A stretch of 64,000 bases of DNA from Bacillota bacterium. Lineage in GTDB: Bacteria; Bacillota; Clostridia; Christensenellales; SZUA-584. A program made the translations under genes and the position numbers. The stretch spans positions 49,101-113,100 of the forward strand of contig JAEYKW010000032.1 in NCBI GenBank assembly GCA_023408075.1. Reading direction: 5' to 3'. A model generated the notes under the pieces. The model made no database searches and had not been told where the DNA came from. It saw nothing but the letters and a program-made list of their open reading frames with translations. This document shows, piece by piece, positions 8,573 through 17,100 of this stretch. Every line of letters starts with the position of its first letter. The first letter of the stretch is position 1.

Positions 8573-11038
8573 TTGGAGAAATATTACAGAGTCACCGGCA
8601 TGTCGTGCGCGTCGTGCGCCGCACATGCGCAGAAAGCTGTCGCCAAGCTTAACGGCGTTGAGCTCAGTGAGGTGAATATCGCAACGGAAAAGCTGCGTGT
8701 GATATATGATGAAAGTAAGCTCGGGTTTGAACAGCTGCAAAAAGCGGTGGAGGATGCGGGGTACGGCCTTGTTGACGAACAGCCTCTGAAAAAGCTGGAG
8801 CTGCTGGTGGAAGGCATGACCTGCGCGGCCTGTTCGGCGGCGGTGGAGCGTGCGGTGAAAAAGCTGCCGGGCATCAAATCGGCATCGGTGAACCTCACGA
8901 CCAACCGGGCCGTAATCGAATACGACCCTTCGGCTGTCAAGCTGTTCGGCATCAAGCAGGCGATAACGAAAGCGGGTTATACGCCCGTCGATATTGAGGA
9001 AGAGGCTGTGCGCGACGCGGACAGCGAAAGGCGGGCCAAGGCGCTCAAAAACCAGCGCATCCGGCTCATCATCGCGGCGGTGTTCTCTCTGCCGGTGCTG
9101 TATATCGCGATGTCGCATATGTTTCCCGAGCTCAAGCTGCCCATTCCCTACTTTATGGGCTCGCACGATTTTCCGCTGATATTCGCACTTGTTCAGCTGT
9201 TTCTGACGGTGCCGGTCATATTTGCGGGCAGCAGGTTCTTTACGGTGGGGATCAAGACGCTTTTTAAAGGCGCGCCGAATATGGATACGCTCGTAGCTAT
9301 CGGTACCGGCAGCGCGTTTATTTACGGCATATATGCGACCGTCATGATATACTCAGGCGATTTTCATTTTGCGCAGTACCTGTATTTTGAATCGGCGGCG
9401 GTCGTGATTACGCTCGTCATGCTCGGCAAATACCTCGAAGCCGTCAGCAAGGGCAAAACGTCCGAAGCGATTAAAAAGCTCATGGGCCTTAAGCCCAAAA
9501 CGGCCGTTATACTCGTGGACGGCGCGGAGATGGAAGTGCCGCTCGATGAAGTGGCCGTGGGCGACACCGTGCTGGTGCGTCCGGGTTCCGTCATTCCGGT
9601 GGATGGCGTGGTCGTAGAAGGCCTTACCTCCGTGGACGAATCGATGCTGACCGGCGAAAGCCTGCCGGTGGATAAGCATCCGGGCAGCGATGTGACGGGC
9701 GGCAGCATCAATCAGGAAGGGCTCATCAAATTTCAGGCAGCCAAGGTTGGCGAGGACACGGCGCTTTCTAAAATCATCAAGCTCGTGGAGGAAGCGCAGG
9801 GAAAAAAAGCCCCGATCGCGAAAATTGCGGATATTATCTCCGGGTATTTTGTGCCCGTGGTGCTCGGAATTGCGCTCGTCGCCGCCGTACTATGGGCTCT
9901 GACGGGCAAGGATTTCAACTTCGCTCTTAACGTCTTCGTTTCGGTCCTCGTCATTGCGTGCCCGTGTGCGCTCGGGCTTGCGACACCGACGGCGATTATG
10001 GTGGGCACAGGCAAGGGTGCGGAGCTTGGCATACTGATTAAAGGCGGAGAAGCGCTTGAGACGACATACCGTATCAAGACGGTGGTGTTTGACAAGACAG
10101 GCACGATCACGGAAGGGAAGCCGGTGCTGACGGATACCCGCGTTTACGGCGCCATGCGTGAAGAAGAGGCGCTGTCGTTAACGGCATCCGCCGAGCGCGG
10201 ATCGGAACACCCGATTGCCCGCGCGATATTGGAGGGCGCGGAGCAAAGGGGCATTGCGCTGAAAGAACCCGAGAGCTTTAAGGCGGTGCCGGGTCGCGGC
10301 ATCGACGCGATGATTCAGGGCAAGCGCGTGCTCGCAGGCAATGTGAAGCTGATGGCTGAAAACAATATTGATACGGCGGATGCGGATGCGGACGCGAAGG
10401 AGCTCGCATCCAAGGGAAGAACGCTGATGTACGTGTCTGTGGACGGGACACTCACGGCGCTGATGGCGGCGGCGGATACGGTGAAGGCGACGAGCAAAGC
10501 GGCGATTCAAAAGCTCAAGGCCCTCGGCATTGAGGTGGCTATGATCACGGGCGACAACGCGAATACGGCGGCGGTGATTGCAAAAGAAGTGGGCATCGAC
10601 AGGGTGCTTGCCGATGTGCTTCCTCAGGATAAGGCCGGAGAGGTGAAAAAGCTGCAGCAGGATAAACGCAAGGTGGCCATGGTGGGGGACGGCATCAACG
10701 ACGCTCCGGCGCTTGTTCAGGCCGATGTCGGTATCGCGATCGGCACAGGCACGGATGTTGCCGTGGAGTCGGCGGATGTGGTGCTGATGCGCGGAGATTT
10801 AAACGAAGTGCCTGCCGCAATTGCGCTGAGCCGCGCGACGATCCGCAACATCAAGCAGAACCTGTTCTGGGCATTTATCTACAATCTGGCGGGCATACCC
10901 GTTGCGGCAGGGCTGCTGTATGTGTTCGGCGGGCCGCTGCTAAATCCGGTGTTCGCGGGCGCGGCCATGGCGCTGAGCTCCGTATCGGTGGTATCGAACG
11001 CGCTGCGTTTAAAGCGCTTTAAACTGGCAGAAAAATAA
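8573..11038 (+). CDS. copA: Copper-exporting P1B-type ATPase
   Basis: Pumps Cu(I) out of the cytoplasm using ATP. It is 821 residues, the usual length for a two-HMA CopA. HMA domain 1 has MSCASC and domain 2 MTCAAC. The membrane metal site is Cys463-Pro-Cys465 (ACPCALGLA). The phosphorylated Asp is about 507 (FDKTGTITEG). The nucleotide-domain HP motif (GSEHPIARAI) and the hinge GDGINDAPAL are intact. The start is a TTG at 8573, placed 9 bases after ACGGAGG. It lies in the same transcription unit as the HMA-SafE-CupA-like protein, which could hand copper to it. Confidence 0.96.
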   Translation: MEKYYRVTGMSCASCAAHAQKAVAKLNGVELSEVNIATEKLRVIYDESKLGFEQLQKAVEDAGYGLVDEQPLKKLELLVEGMTCAACSAAVERAVKKLPGIKSASVNLTTNRAVIEYDPSAVKLFGIKQAITKAGYTPVDIEEEAVRDADSERRAKALKNQRIRLIIAAVFSLPVLYIAMSHMFPELKLPIPYFMGSHDFPLIFALVQLFLTVPVIFAGSRFFTVGIKTLFKGAPNMDTLVAIGTGSAFIYGIYATVMIYSGDFHFAQYLYFESAAVVITLVMLGKYLEAVSKGKTSEAIKKLMGLKPKTAVILVDGAEMEVPLDEVAVGDTVLVRPGSVIPVDGVVVEGLTSVDESMLTGESLPVDKHPGSDVTGGSINQEGLIKFQAAKVGEDTALSKIIKLVEEAQGKKAPIAKIADIISGYFVPVVLGIALVAAVLWALTGKDFNFALNVFVSVLVIACPCALGLATPTAIMVGTGKGAELGILIKGGEALETTYRIKTVVFDKTGTITEGKPVLTDTRVYGAMREEEALSLTASAERGSEHPIARAILEGAEQRGIALKEPESFKAVPGRGIDAMIQGKRVLAGNVKLMAENNIDTADADADAKELASKGRTLMYVSVDGTLTALMAAADTVKATSKAAIQKLKALGIEVAMITGDNANTAAVIAKEVGIDRVLADVLPQDKAGEVKKLQQDKRKVAMVGDGINDAPALVQADVGIAIGTGTDVAVESADVVLMRGDLNEVPAAIALSRATIRNIKQNLFWAFIYNLAGIPVAAGLLYVFGGPLLNPVFAGAAMALSSVSVVSNALRLKRFKLAEK

Positions 11039-11055
11039 TAGAGGAGAAAATAATT

Positions 11056-11694
11056 ATGAAAAAGATCGCGTTAATGATAATCAGTTTGGTTCTTGTGACG
11101 ATAATGTTTGTAGGGTGTGCGGAGACGGATGTGGTATTAAAGTTCAGCCCCGGCTCTCTGAGTGCGATCACGGAGAAATATCAGGCCATCGTCAGTGAAA
11201 CGGATGGCGCTTACAAATTGACCGTGGACGGCGAGACCTCGTTGAATGTCAGCGCGGATTTTAGCGGGACGCAGGACATATGGTTTGAAACGCCGCTGGC
11301 TCCGTTTACGGCGGCGGGCCTCGATACTGCGAAGCTCGGCGAGGGGTATAAAGCTGAGAACGATACATTCTATCTGGTGGGGGATTACGGCAAGGGCAGC
11401 GGTGCCAAGGACAATGTGACCGATGCGCTGTTTGAGAGCGTAAAATACGACCGTTCGAAGCTGACCTATCATCAGGATCTTGACCATTACGGTGTCAAGC
11501 TGCCGGGCGGCAAGTTTGAATGGGCGAAGGACTATAATACAAACGACAAGGACATCGTTTTTGTGATCGCCGCGAAGCCGCTTGCAGATATCGGCGTGGA
11601 TGTTCAGAATATTGAAGGTTGGGTATTTAAAACCATGAAGGATACGGATGGCAGCGATATCGACGTGCTGCTCAAGCCGTATGACCTGACATAA
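11056..11694 (+). CDS. Lipoprotein of unknown function in the copper operon
   Basis: A 212-residue exported protein with a lipoprotein signal ending FVGC (Cys21), so it is probably anchored on the outer face of the membrane. I recognise no domain. The body is a mixed, beta-rich sequence with no Cys after the lipobox and few Met or His residues, so it does not look like a classical copper carrier. It begins 17 bases after copA and is followed after 25 bases by the response regulator, which places it in the same operon. A sensing or envelope-stress role is possible but is only inferred from position. Confidence 0.8.
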   Translation: MKKIALMIISLVLVTIMFVGCAETDVVLKFSPGSLSAITEKYQAIVSETDGAYKLTVDGETSLNVSADFSGTQDIWFETPLAPFTAAGLDTAKLGEGYKAENDTFYLVGDYGKGSGAKDNVTDALFESVKYDRSKLTYHQDLDHYGVKLPGGKFEWAKDYNTNDKDIVFVIAAKPLADIGVDVQNIEGWVFKTMKDTDGSDIDVLLKPYDLT

Positions 11695-11719
11695 GAAATA
11701 GAAAGCATGGAGCAAGGCA

Positions 11720-12418
11720 ATGACGGAGAGACCGGGTATACTGGTGGTGGATGACGAGGAACCCATTGTTGAGGTTGTCGAATCGTATCTTGTGAAAACG
11801 GGGTATACGGTTTTTAAAGCCTACAACGGGAAAGATGCGCTGGCTGTGTTTGGCAGCCAGCCTCTTTCGCTTATTCTGCTCGATTTGATGCTGCCCGATA
11901 TCAGCGGCGAAGAGGTGTGCCGGACGATACGCAAGACATCGCGCGTGCCCATTATCATGCTCACAGCCAAGGTGGAGGAAGAGAATATATTGAAAGGGCT
12001 GGATATCGGCGCGGACGATTATGTGACCAAGCCGTTCAGCCCCCGGCAGCTGATGGCGCGTGTGGGCGCGCTGCTGCGCCGTACCGAAGGCATGGATTTG
12101 TGCGTGTCGAGCCTGCTCAGCTTCCGGGACAAAGATCTGATGATCGATATCATCACGCATGAGGTGTTCAAAAACGGCGAACCCGCCGGGCTTACACCCA
12201 TAGAATTCAAGCTGCTTTGCACAATGGCCAAATCGCCGGGGCGTACATTTTCACGCAACGACCTGATTGACCTTGCGCTCGGCGAGGATTACCTTGGATT
12301 CGACCGTTCAATCGACTCGCACATCAAAAATCTGCGGCAGAAAATTGAAACGGATACAAAGAACTGCCGTTATATCCTCACCGTTCACGGTGTGGGGTAT
12401 AGGTTTGGGGGTAAGTAA
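11720..12418 (+). CDS. OmpR-family response regulator
   Basis: A 232-residue two-domain regulator. The REC domain has the acidic pair DDEE, phosphoacceptor Asp55 (LLDLMLPD), the Thr of MLTAK and the Lys of YVTKPFSP. The C-terminal winged helix shows the OmpR pattern, TPIEFKLLCTMAKSPGRTF followed by SIDSHIKNLRQKIE and a GYRF ending. It is spaced 2 bases from the sensor kinase gene and lies directly after the copper export genes. It is likely the copper- or envelope-responsive activator of this operon, since no CsoR or CopY repressor gene is seen nearby. Confidence 0.93.
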   Translation: MTERPGILVVDDEEPIVEVVESYLVKTGYTVFKAYNGKDALAVFGSQPLSLILLDLMLPDISGEEVCRTIRKTSRVPIIMLTAKVEEENILKGLDIGADDYVTKPFSPRQLMARVGALLRRTEGMDLCVSSLLSFRDKDLMIDIITHEVFKNGEPAGLTPIEFKLLCTMAKSPGRTFSRNDLIDLALGEDYLGFDRSIDSHIKNLRQKIETDTKNCRYILTVHGVGYRFGGK

Positions 12419-12420
12419 CG

Positions 12421-13815
12421 ATGCGGCATAGCTTAAGAACGAGATTGTCACTGTCCTATGTGCTGATTACGGTGGTCTGTGTCGTGATCGTCATTCTGCT
12501 GGCGAACGCGCTGCTTGAGACGCAGTTCCGCAGCTATGTTCAGGCCCAGCAGCAGCATGAAGCGGATGGCACTGTGTCGCAAATCACAGAGCGTTACAAG
12601 GCGTCCGACGGGTGGGATACCGCCTATATCGAGAACGTCGGCATGAACGCACTCGAAAACGGCATGATCATTAAGGTGACTGATGCTGACGGAACGGTGA
12701 TTTGGGACGCCGCGACCCACAACAATGGCCTTTGCCAGAAGATGCTGACCAACATGCGGTTCAATATGAAAAGCCGGTACCGGCAGTGGGAAGGCGGCTA
12801 TCAGGAGTCACAGTATGATGTGAGCGTGGGCGGCAGCAGCGTGGGTACCGTCAGCGTGGGCTATTACGGCCCGTTTTATTACACCGATAACGACCTGTAT
12901 TTTATTAATTCCATCAACAGGATGATTATATGGGCCGGTGTCGCATCGGTCATTCTCGCGCTGGGGCTCGGGGCGCTCATGTCGCGGCAGATCAGCCAGC
13001 CGATATCGCGCGTGATCGATAAAGCGAAGATGATTGCACGCGGCCTTTACGGCAGCAAGATCGCCGAGCGGTCGAGCACGACGGAGATTCGCAGCCTTGT
13101 GGATACGGTCAACAACCTTGCGGATACACTGCAGGCTCAGCAGATTCAGAGCCGGCAGGCATCCATGGACATTGCCCATGAGCTGCGCACGCCGCTCACA
13201 ACGGTTCAGGCCAATCTGGAGGCGGTGATGGACGGCGTGATGGAATTGGATCAAAACCGCGTTAAAGTGCTGCATGAGCAAATTCTGCGGATAAATCGGC
13301 TGGTGGACGATTTGGCGGAGCTCGCGCGCTACGAGAGCCGAAAAACCGTGCTCGAAAAGACGGACTTTGATTTGTCGGCACTCATCGAAAACGTGATTCT
13401 GCATGTCGGAAACGATTATGCCAAAGAAGACAAGACGCTGACTTATGAAGGCAAAAGGTGTGAGATCGTTGCCGATAAGGATAAAATCAGTCAGGTGCTG
13501 CTCAATCTGCTGTCTAACGCGCTCAAATTCACGAGACCCGGCGACAGCGTGACGGTGACATTGAAACAGCAAAAGACCACTGTTGAGATGGTCGTGAGGG
13601 ACACCGGGCTTGGCATATCGCAAGAGGATTTGCCGCATATATTTGACCGGTTTTATCGGGCGGACAAATCGCGCAGCCGCAAGACGGGCGGTGCGGGCAT
13701 AGGGCTCACGATTGTGAAATCCATTGTCGAGGCACACGGGGGCACGATTGAGGTGAAAAGCGCGCCGAATGAAGGTACTGAGTTTACGATAAAAATGCCG
13801 GTCAGAACAGACTGA
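12421..13815 (+). CDS. Sensor histidine kinase (HAMP-HisKA-HATPase)
   Basis: A 464-residue membrane kinase and partner of the preceding response regulator. Two transmembrane helices (about 8-28 and 163-184) flank an extracytoplasmic sensor loop of roughly 135 residues. A HAMP segment and the dimerisation helix with likely phospho-His253 (MDIAHELRTPLTT) follow. The ATP-binding domain has N box (LLNLLSNALKFT), G1 (RDTGLGIS), F box (IFDRFYRADKS) and G2 (GAGIGLTIVKSIVEAHGG). The loop shows no obvious Met/His-rich copper motif, so its signal could be periplasmic copper or the associated envelope stress. Confidence 0.94.
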   Translation: MRHSLRTRLSLSYVLITVVCVVIVILLANALLETQFRSYVQAQQQHEADGTVSQITERYKASDGWDTAYIENVGMNALENGMIIKVTDADGTVIWDAATHNNGLCQKMLTNMRFNMKSRYRQWEGGYQESQYDVSVGGSSVGTVSVGYYGPFYYTDNDLYFINSINRMIIWAGVASVILALGLGALMSRQISQPISRVIDKAKMIARGLYGSKIAERSSTTEIRSLVDTVNNLADTLQAQQIQSRQASMDIAHELRTPLTTVQANLEAVMDGVMELDQNRVKVLHEQILRINRLVDDLAELARYESRKTVLEKTDFDLSALIENVILHVGNDYAKEDKTLTYEGKRCEIVADKDKISQVLLNLLSNALKFTRPGDSVTVTLKQQKTTVEMVVRDTGLGISQEDLPHIFDRFYRADKSRSRKTGGAGIGLTIVKSIVEAHGGTIEVKSAPNEGTEFTIKMPVRTD

Positions 13816-14095
13816 TACGGCTTTGACAATGAAACAATGCCACCATGCATGCGCAGCATTTTGATATCAATAATCTCGGGAGGCTCTTTAGAGATTCTTC
13901 GCTGATTAAGCCACAAGTGTGATCGTTATGAAAAGTAATGAAGTCGGTCATCCAGTCCTCTGCGTAGTGAGAAGCGAAGTGACGTAGTGGAACGCATCCC
14001 ACGGCAAAAACGCTTTAAACATGGGGTTCCAGTCCACTTCACAGTCAGTCGCTTACGCTCCGTCATAATGACATAAATGGCTTTTTTAATGCACT
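13816..14095. other. Non-coding stretch with eroded inverted-repeat sequence
   Basis: About 280 bases between convergent genes with no supported gene. It contains partly complementary tracts around 13955-14060, such as GAAGCGAAGTGAC against GTCAGTCGCTTACGC-like sequence. These look like a degenerate short intergenic repeat. I see nothing coding here. Confidence 0.4.
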
Positions 14096-14123
14096 AAGCG
14101 CCGGATAAAAATCCGGCGCTTTT
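14096..14123 (+). terminator. Intrinsic terminator of the copper operon
   Basis: AAGCGCCGGAT (14096-14106) pairs perfectly with ATCCGGCGCTT (14111-14121) around an AAAA loop. A short T-run (14120-14123) follows on the plus strand. It lies between the sensor kinase gene and the convergent surface protein gene. Confidence 0.75.
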
Positions 14124-14154
14124 ATGCGTTAAATGATATGCCAACCGTTGAAGC

Positions 14155-17100
14155 TTATTTAACAGTCACCGTGCATGCGGCGGTATAGCCGTTGCCCGTT
14201 GCGGCTTTTATAACGGCTGTGCCGGGCGACAGTCCCTTCACGCGTCCTTTGGCGTCAACCGAAGCGACGGCCGGGTTGCTGCTCGTCCATGCCACGGCTT
14301 TGAAATCCGCGTTGCCGGGCGATACGGTTGCCCTGAGCGAGGCTGTCTTGTCCGTTTTAACCGTCAGCGCTGCTTTGGACATCCTGATGCCTGACGGATA
14401 GATCGGGGTGACGTTTACGCTGCAGCTGGCTTTGGCACCGCTGCCATCCCTGGCGATACACGTGATGACGGCTGTGCCGCCCGCCTTGCCGGTGACCACA
14501 CCCGCGCTGGATACCGAAGCCACCTTGGGATTGCTCGATATCCAGGCTACCTTTTTGTTACTCGCCGTCGTCGGTGCGATGAAAGCGGCGAGCTTGAGCT
14601 TTTGAGTCCGCGCGATGGTGGCCGCCGTTGTGTTCAGCGAGACGGTGGTAACCGGCTGCTTGACCGTGACCGTTTTCTTAATCGTTGTGGTCTTGGTTTT
14701 GATTTTCCCCTTGCGGTCAGTGGTTTGCGCCACGATCTTTGTGGTAATCGTCGCTTTGCCGCCCGCAAGGAAGGTGACGTTGCCTTTGGCATCCACTGTC
14801 GCCACGGATGGGGTGCTTGAGGAGTAGGTCACCGAGACAACCGTGTAGCCCCTGGACGCTGCGGGGGGAATAACGGTTATGGCTGTTCCCGCGTTCGCGC
14901 CGGACGGTATTTTGCTTGCTAAGACGGTTCCCACATGTCTTGGCTGTCCAACCGTGACGGGGCATGTCGCGGTGTTGCCCGGATACCCCGCGTCGCGCAC
15001 GGCGGCTGTGTATGTGCCTGCCGCGAGGCCGCCGAAGCTGCCCGAGCCTTGCCAGCTGGTGCCGCCGTTGAGCGAATATTCATACGACCCGCTGTCTCCC
15101 CCCGATGCCGTGACCGTGACGGAACCGTTCGACCCGCCGTACAGGGAGGCATCCGTCTTATTGCAGCTGATGCCCACGGGTGTGACGGCAGCGAACTGCG
15201 CCGTGAACGAAGCGCTGCTTAATGCGACAAATGTATAGCTCAAGCTCCTTGATACGTCCGTTCCGTTCAGTGTCCAGCATACGAAGCGGTGCCCCGGCTT
15301 GGGCGCTGCTGTGAGCGTGATGGAAACACCTTTTTGGTACGTGCCGCCGCCCGATACAGTCCCGTATGCGGGATCGCTGGGCAGAGCCAAAATCGTAAAC
15401 TGGAGGGGCTGTACGGTGACTTTGGCTGTTTGTGAGGTGGCCTTCGCGGTCTGATGGCCCGTCGCCTTAAGGTCGGTGTTCGTGACGACGCAATAGTAAT
15501 ACATTGTGCCCGCGGTTCCCGTCGGCGCGGTGTATGCTTGTGTGTCTGCGCCTGAAATGACGGTGCCGCTCGTATTGTTGTCTGCCGTATTCTTATACCA
15601 CTGGTACGACAGCGAACCCTGGGTCACATTCGCCGTGACCGCGAGCTCGGCCCGACCGCCTTCTGACACCGTGGCATTCTGCGGCTGGCCCGTGATATTG
15701 GGTGTTTGCGCATCGACCGCTGCCTCCGTCGCGCCAAACGAATAACTCGCAATCAGTGTGCCGCCGGGGCCCGGTGTGACATCAGCCGGCTCTCCGTCGA
15801 TGGTGACCACCGCACCGCCCGCAAATACATATCCCGCCTCAGCGGTCAGCGTGACGCTGGCTTTGTAGACTGTATCAAAGCCAAACGGATTGTCGTCCGG
15901 CTCCCAAGAAACTGCCGATACGGTCACGCCGCCGGTGGTGACGGAGGCCGTTGTATCGGGTGTTTTTGTGGCTTCCGGTGCGGCGATATCCGTCACTTCA
16001 ATGCTGCTTATCGGCCCAAATTCCGTGGCTTCAAATGTATGGCCTATTGTCAGCGTGCCGTCGAGATTGCGAACCGCAGGCTCTGAAAATCCGTTGACTG
16101 TCGCAGTAACAACGTCCGCAAACACATAACCGGGCTGCGGCGACACTTTCACGTTGGCTGTATAGACGGTGCCATAGTAAAACGGGCTGGTCATCGGGGT
16201 CCACAGCACACCCAGTACTGCGGCGCCCGTGGTGGATGTTGAAGCAAATAGATTCGGAACGGCACCTGCCACGGGTGCGACGACATCTGTGACAGCAACG
16301 CTGCTGATCGTTTCGCTTGCTGTCGCACCAAATGCATAGCTCGCGGTCAGAGAGCCGTTCGTGTTGCGAACCACCTGTGCCAATTGCCCGTTGATGGTCA
16401 CCGTCGCGCCCTCTGCAAACGCAAAGCCGGGCTGGGGATAAAGCCTGACGCTTGCCGTGTACACGGTATGATGGCCGAATGTTGTGACGGACGGCGTCCA
16501 TTTGACGGCGGATACCGTGATATCCGGGTGATCAACGGTCGCGGTTGTGTCGGGAGGGTTTCCTGCCACGGGAACGTCGATGCCCGTCACCGCCGCGCTG
16601 CTGATGGCGGTCGGGGGAATCTCAACGCGTTTATACAGATATATATTTTTAGCACTGCTGTCGCTTGAGTTGACGGCAAAGTAGTAAGTGCCGGTGCCTG
16701 TCTGATACAGGTAGTAATAGCTGTTTGAACCGCTGGAACTCTTAAGCCTTAAGGTATGATTGGCACTGTCGTACTGCCAATCGGTATTGGCCGCGCCGTC
16801 GTCAGTGGTTTTCAGTGTAAGCTGGGTGGTGCTGCTGGGCCGCGATAAGAAATTGCTACCGTTTTTTACGTTAAAGCCGTTGCCGTCGGTGGTGAACGTC
16901 CACAGCATACCGTCGGTGATTTCTGCGGTGTTTAAATTGTTGCTGTTGACCGTAACGGCGTCTGCGGCCAAGTAATTCGTATTGGCAACTCTGGATACCA
17001 ATGCATAATTTGTGGTTCCCTTATCCACGATCACATAGGTGCCGCCGCTTTCTGCGCTTGTGGCATACTCGTAGGCATAAATCGGAGCCGCTGCGGTTTT

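Noticed and set aside
8051..9166. 371-codon open frame on the minus strand across the HMA-SafE and copA genes
   Set aside because: It spans two strongly supported genes, is rich in His and Arg as shadow frames are, and has no recognisable domain.
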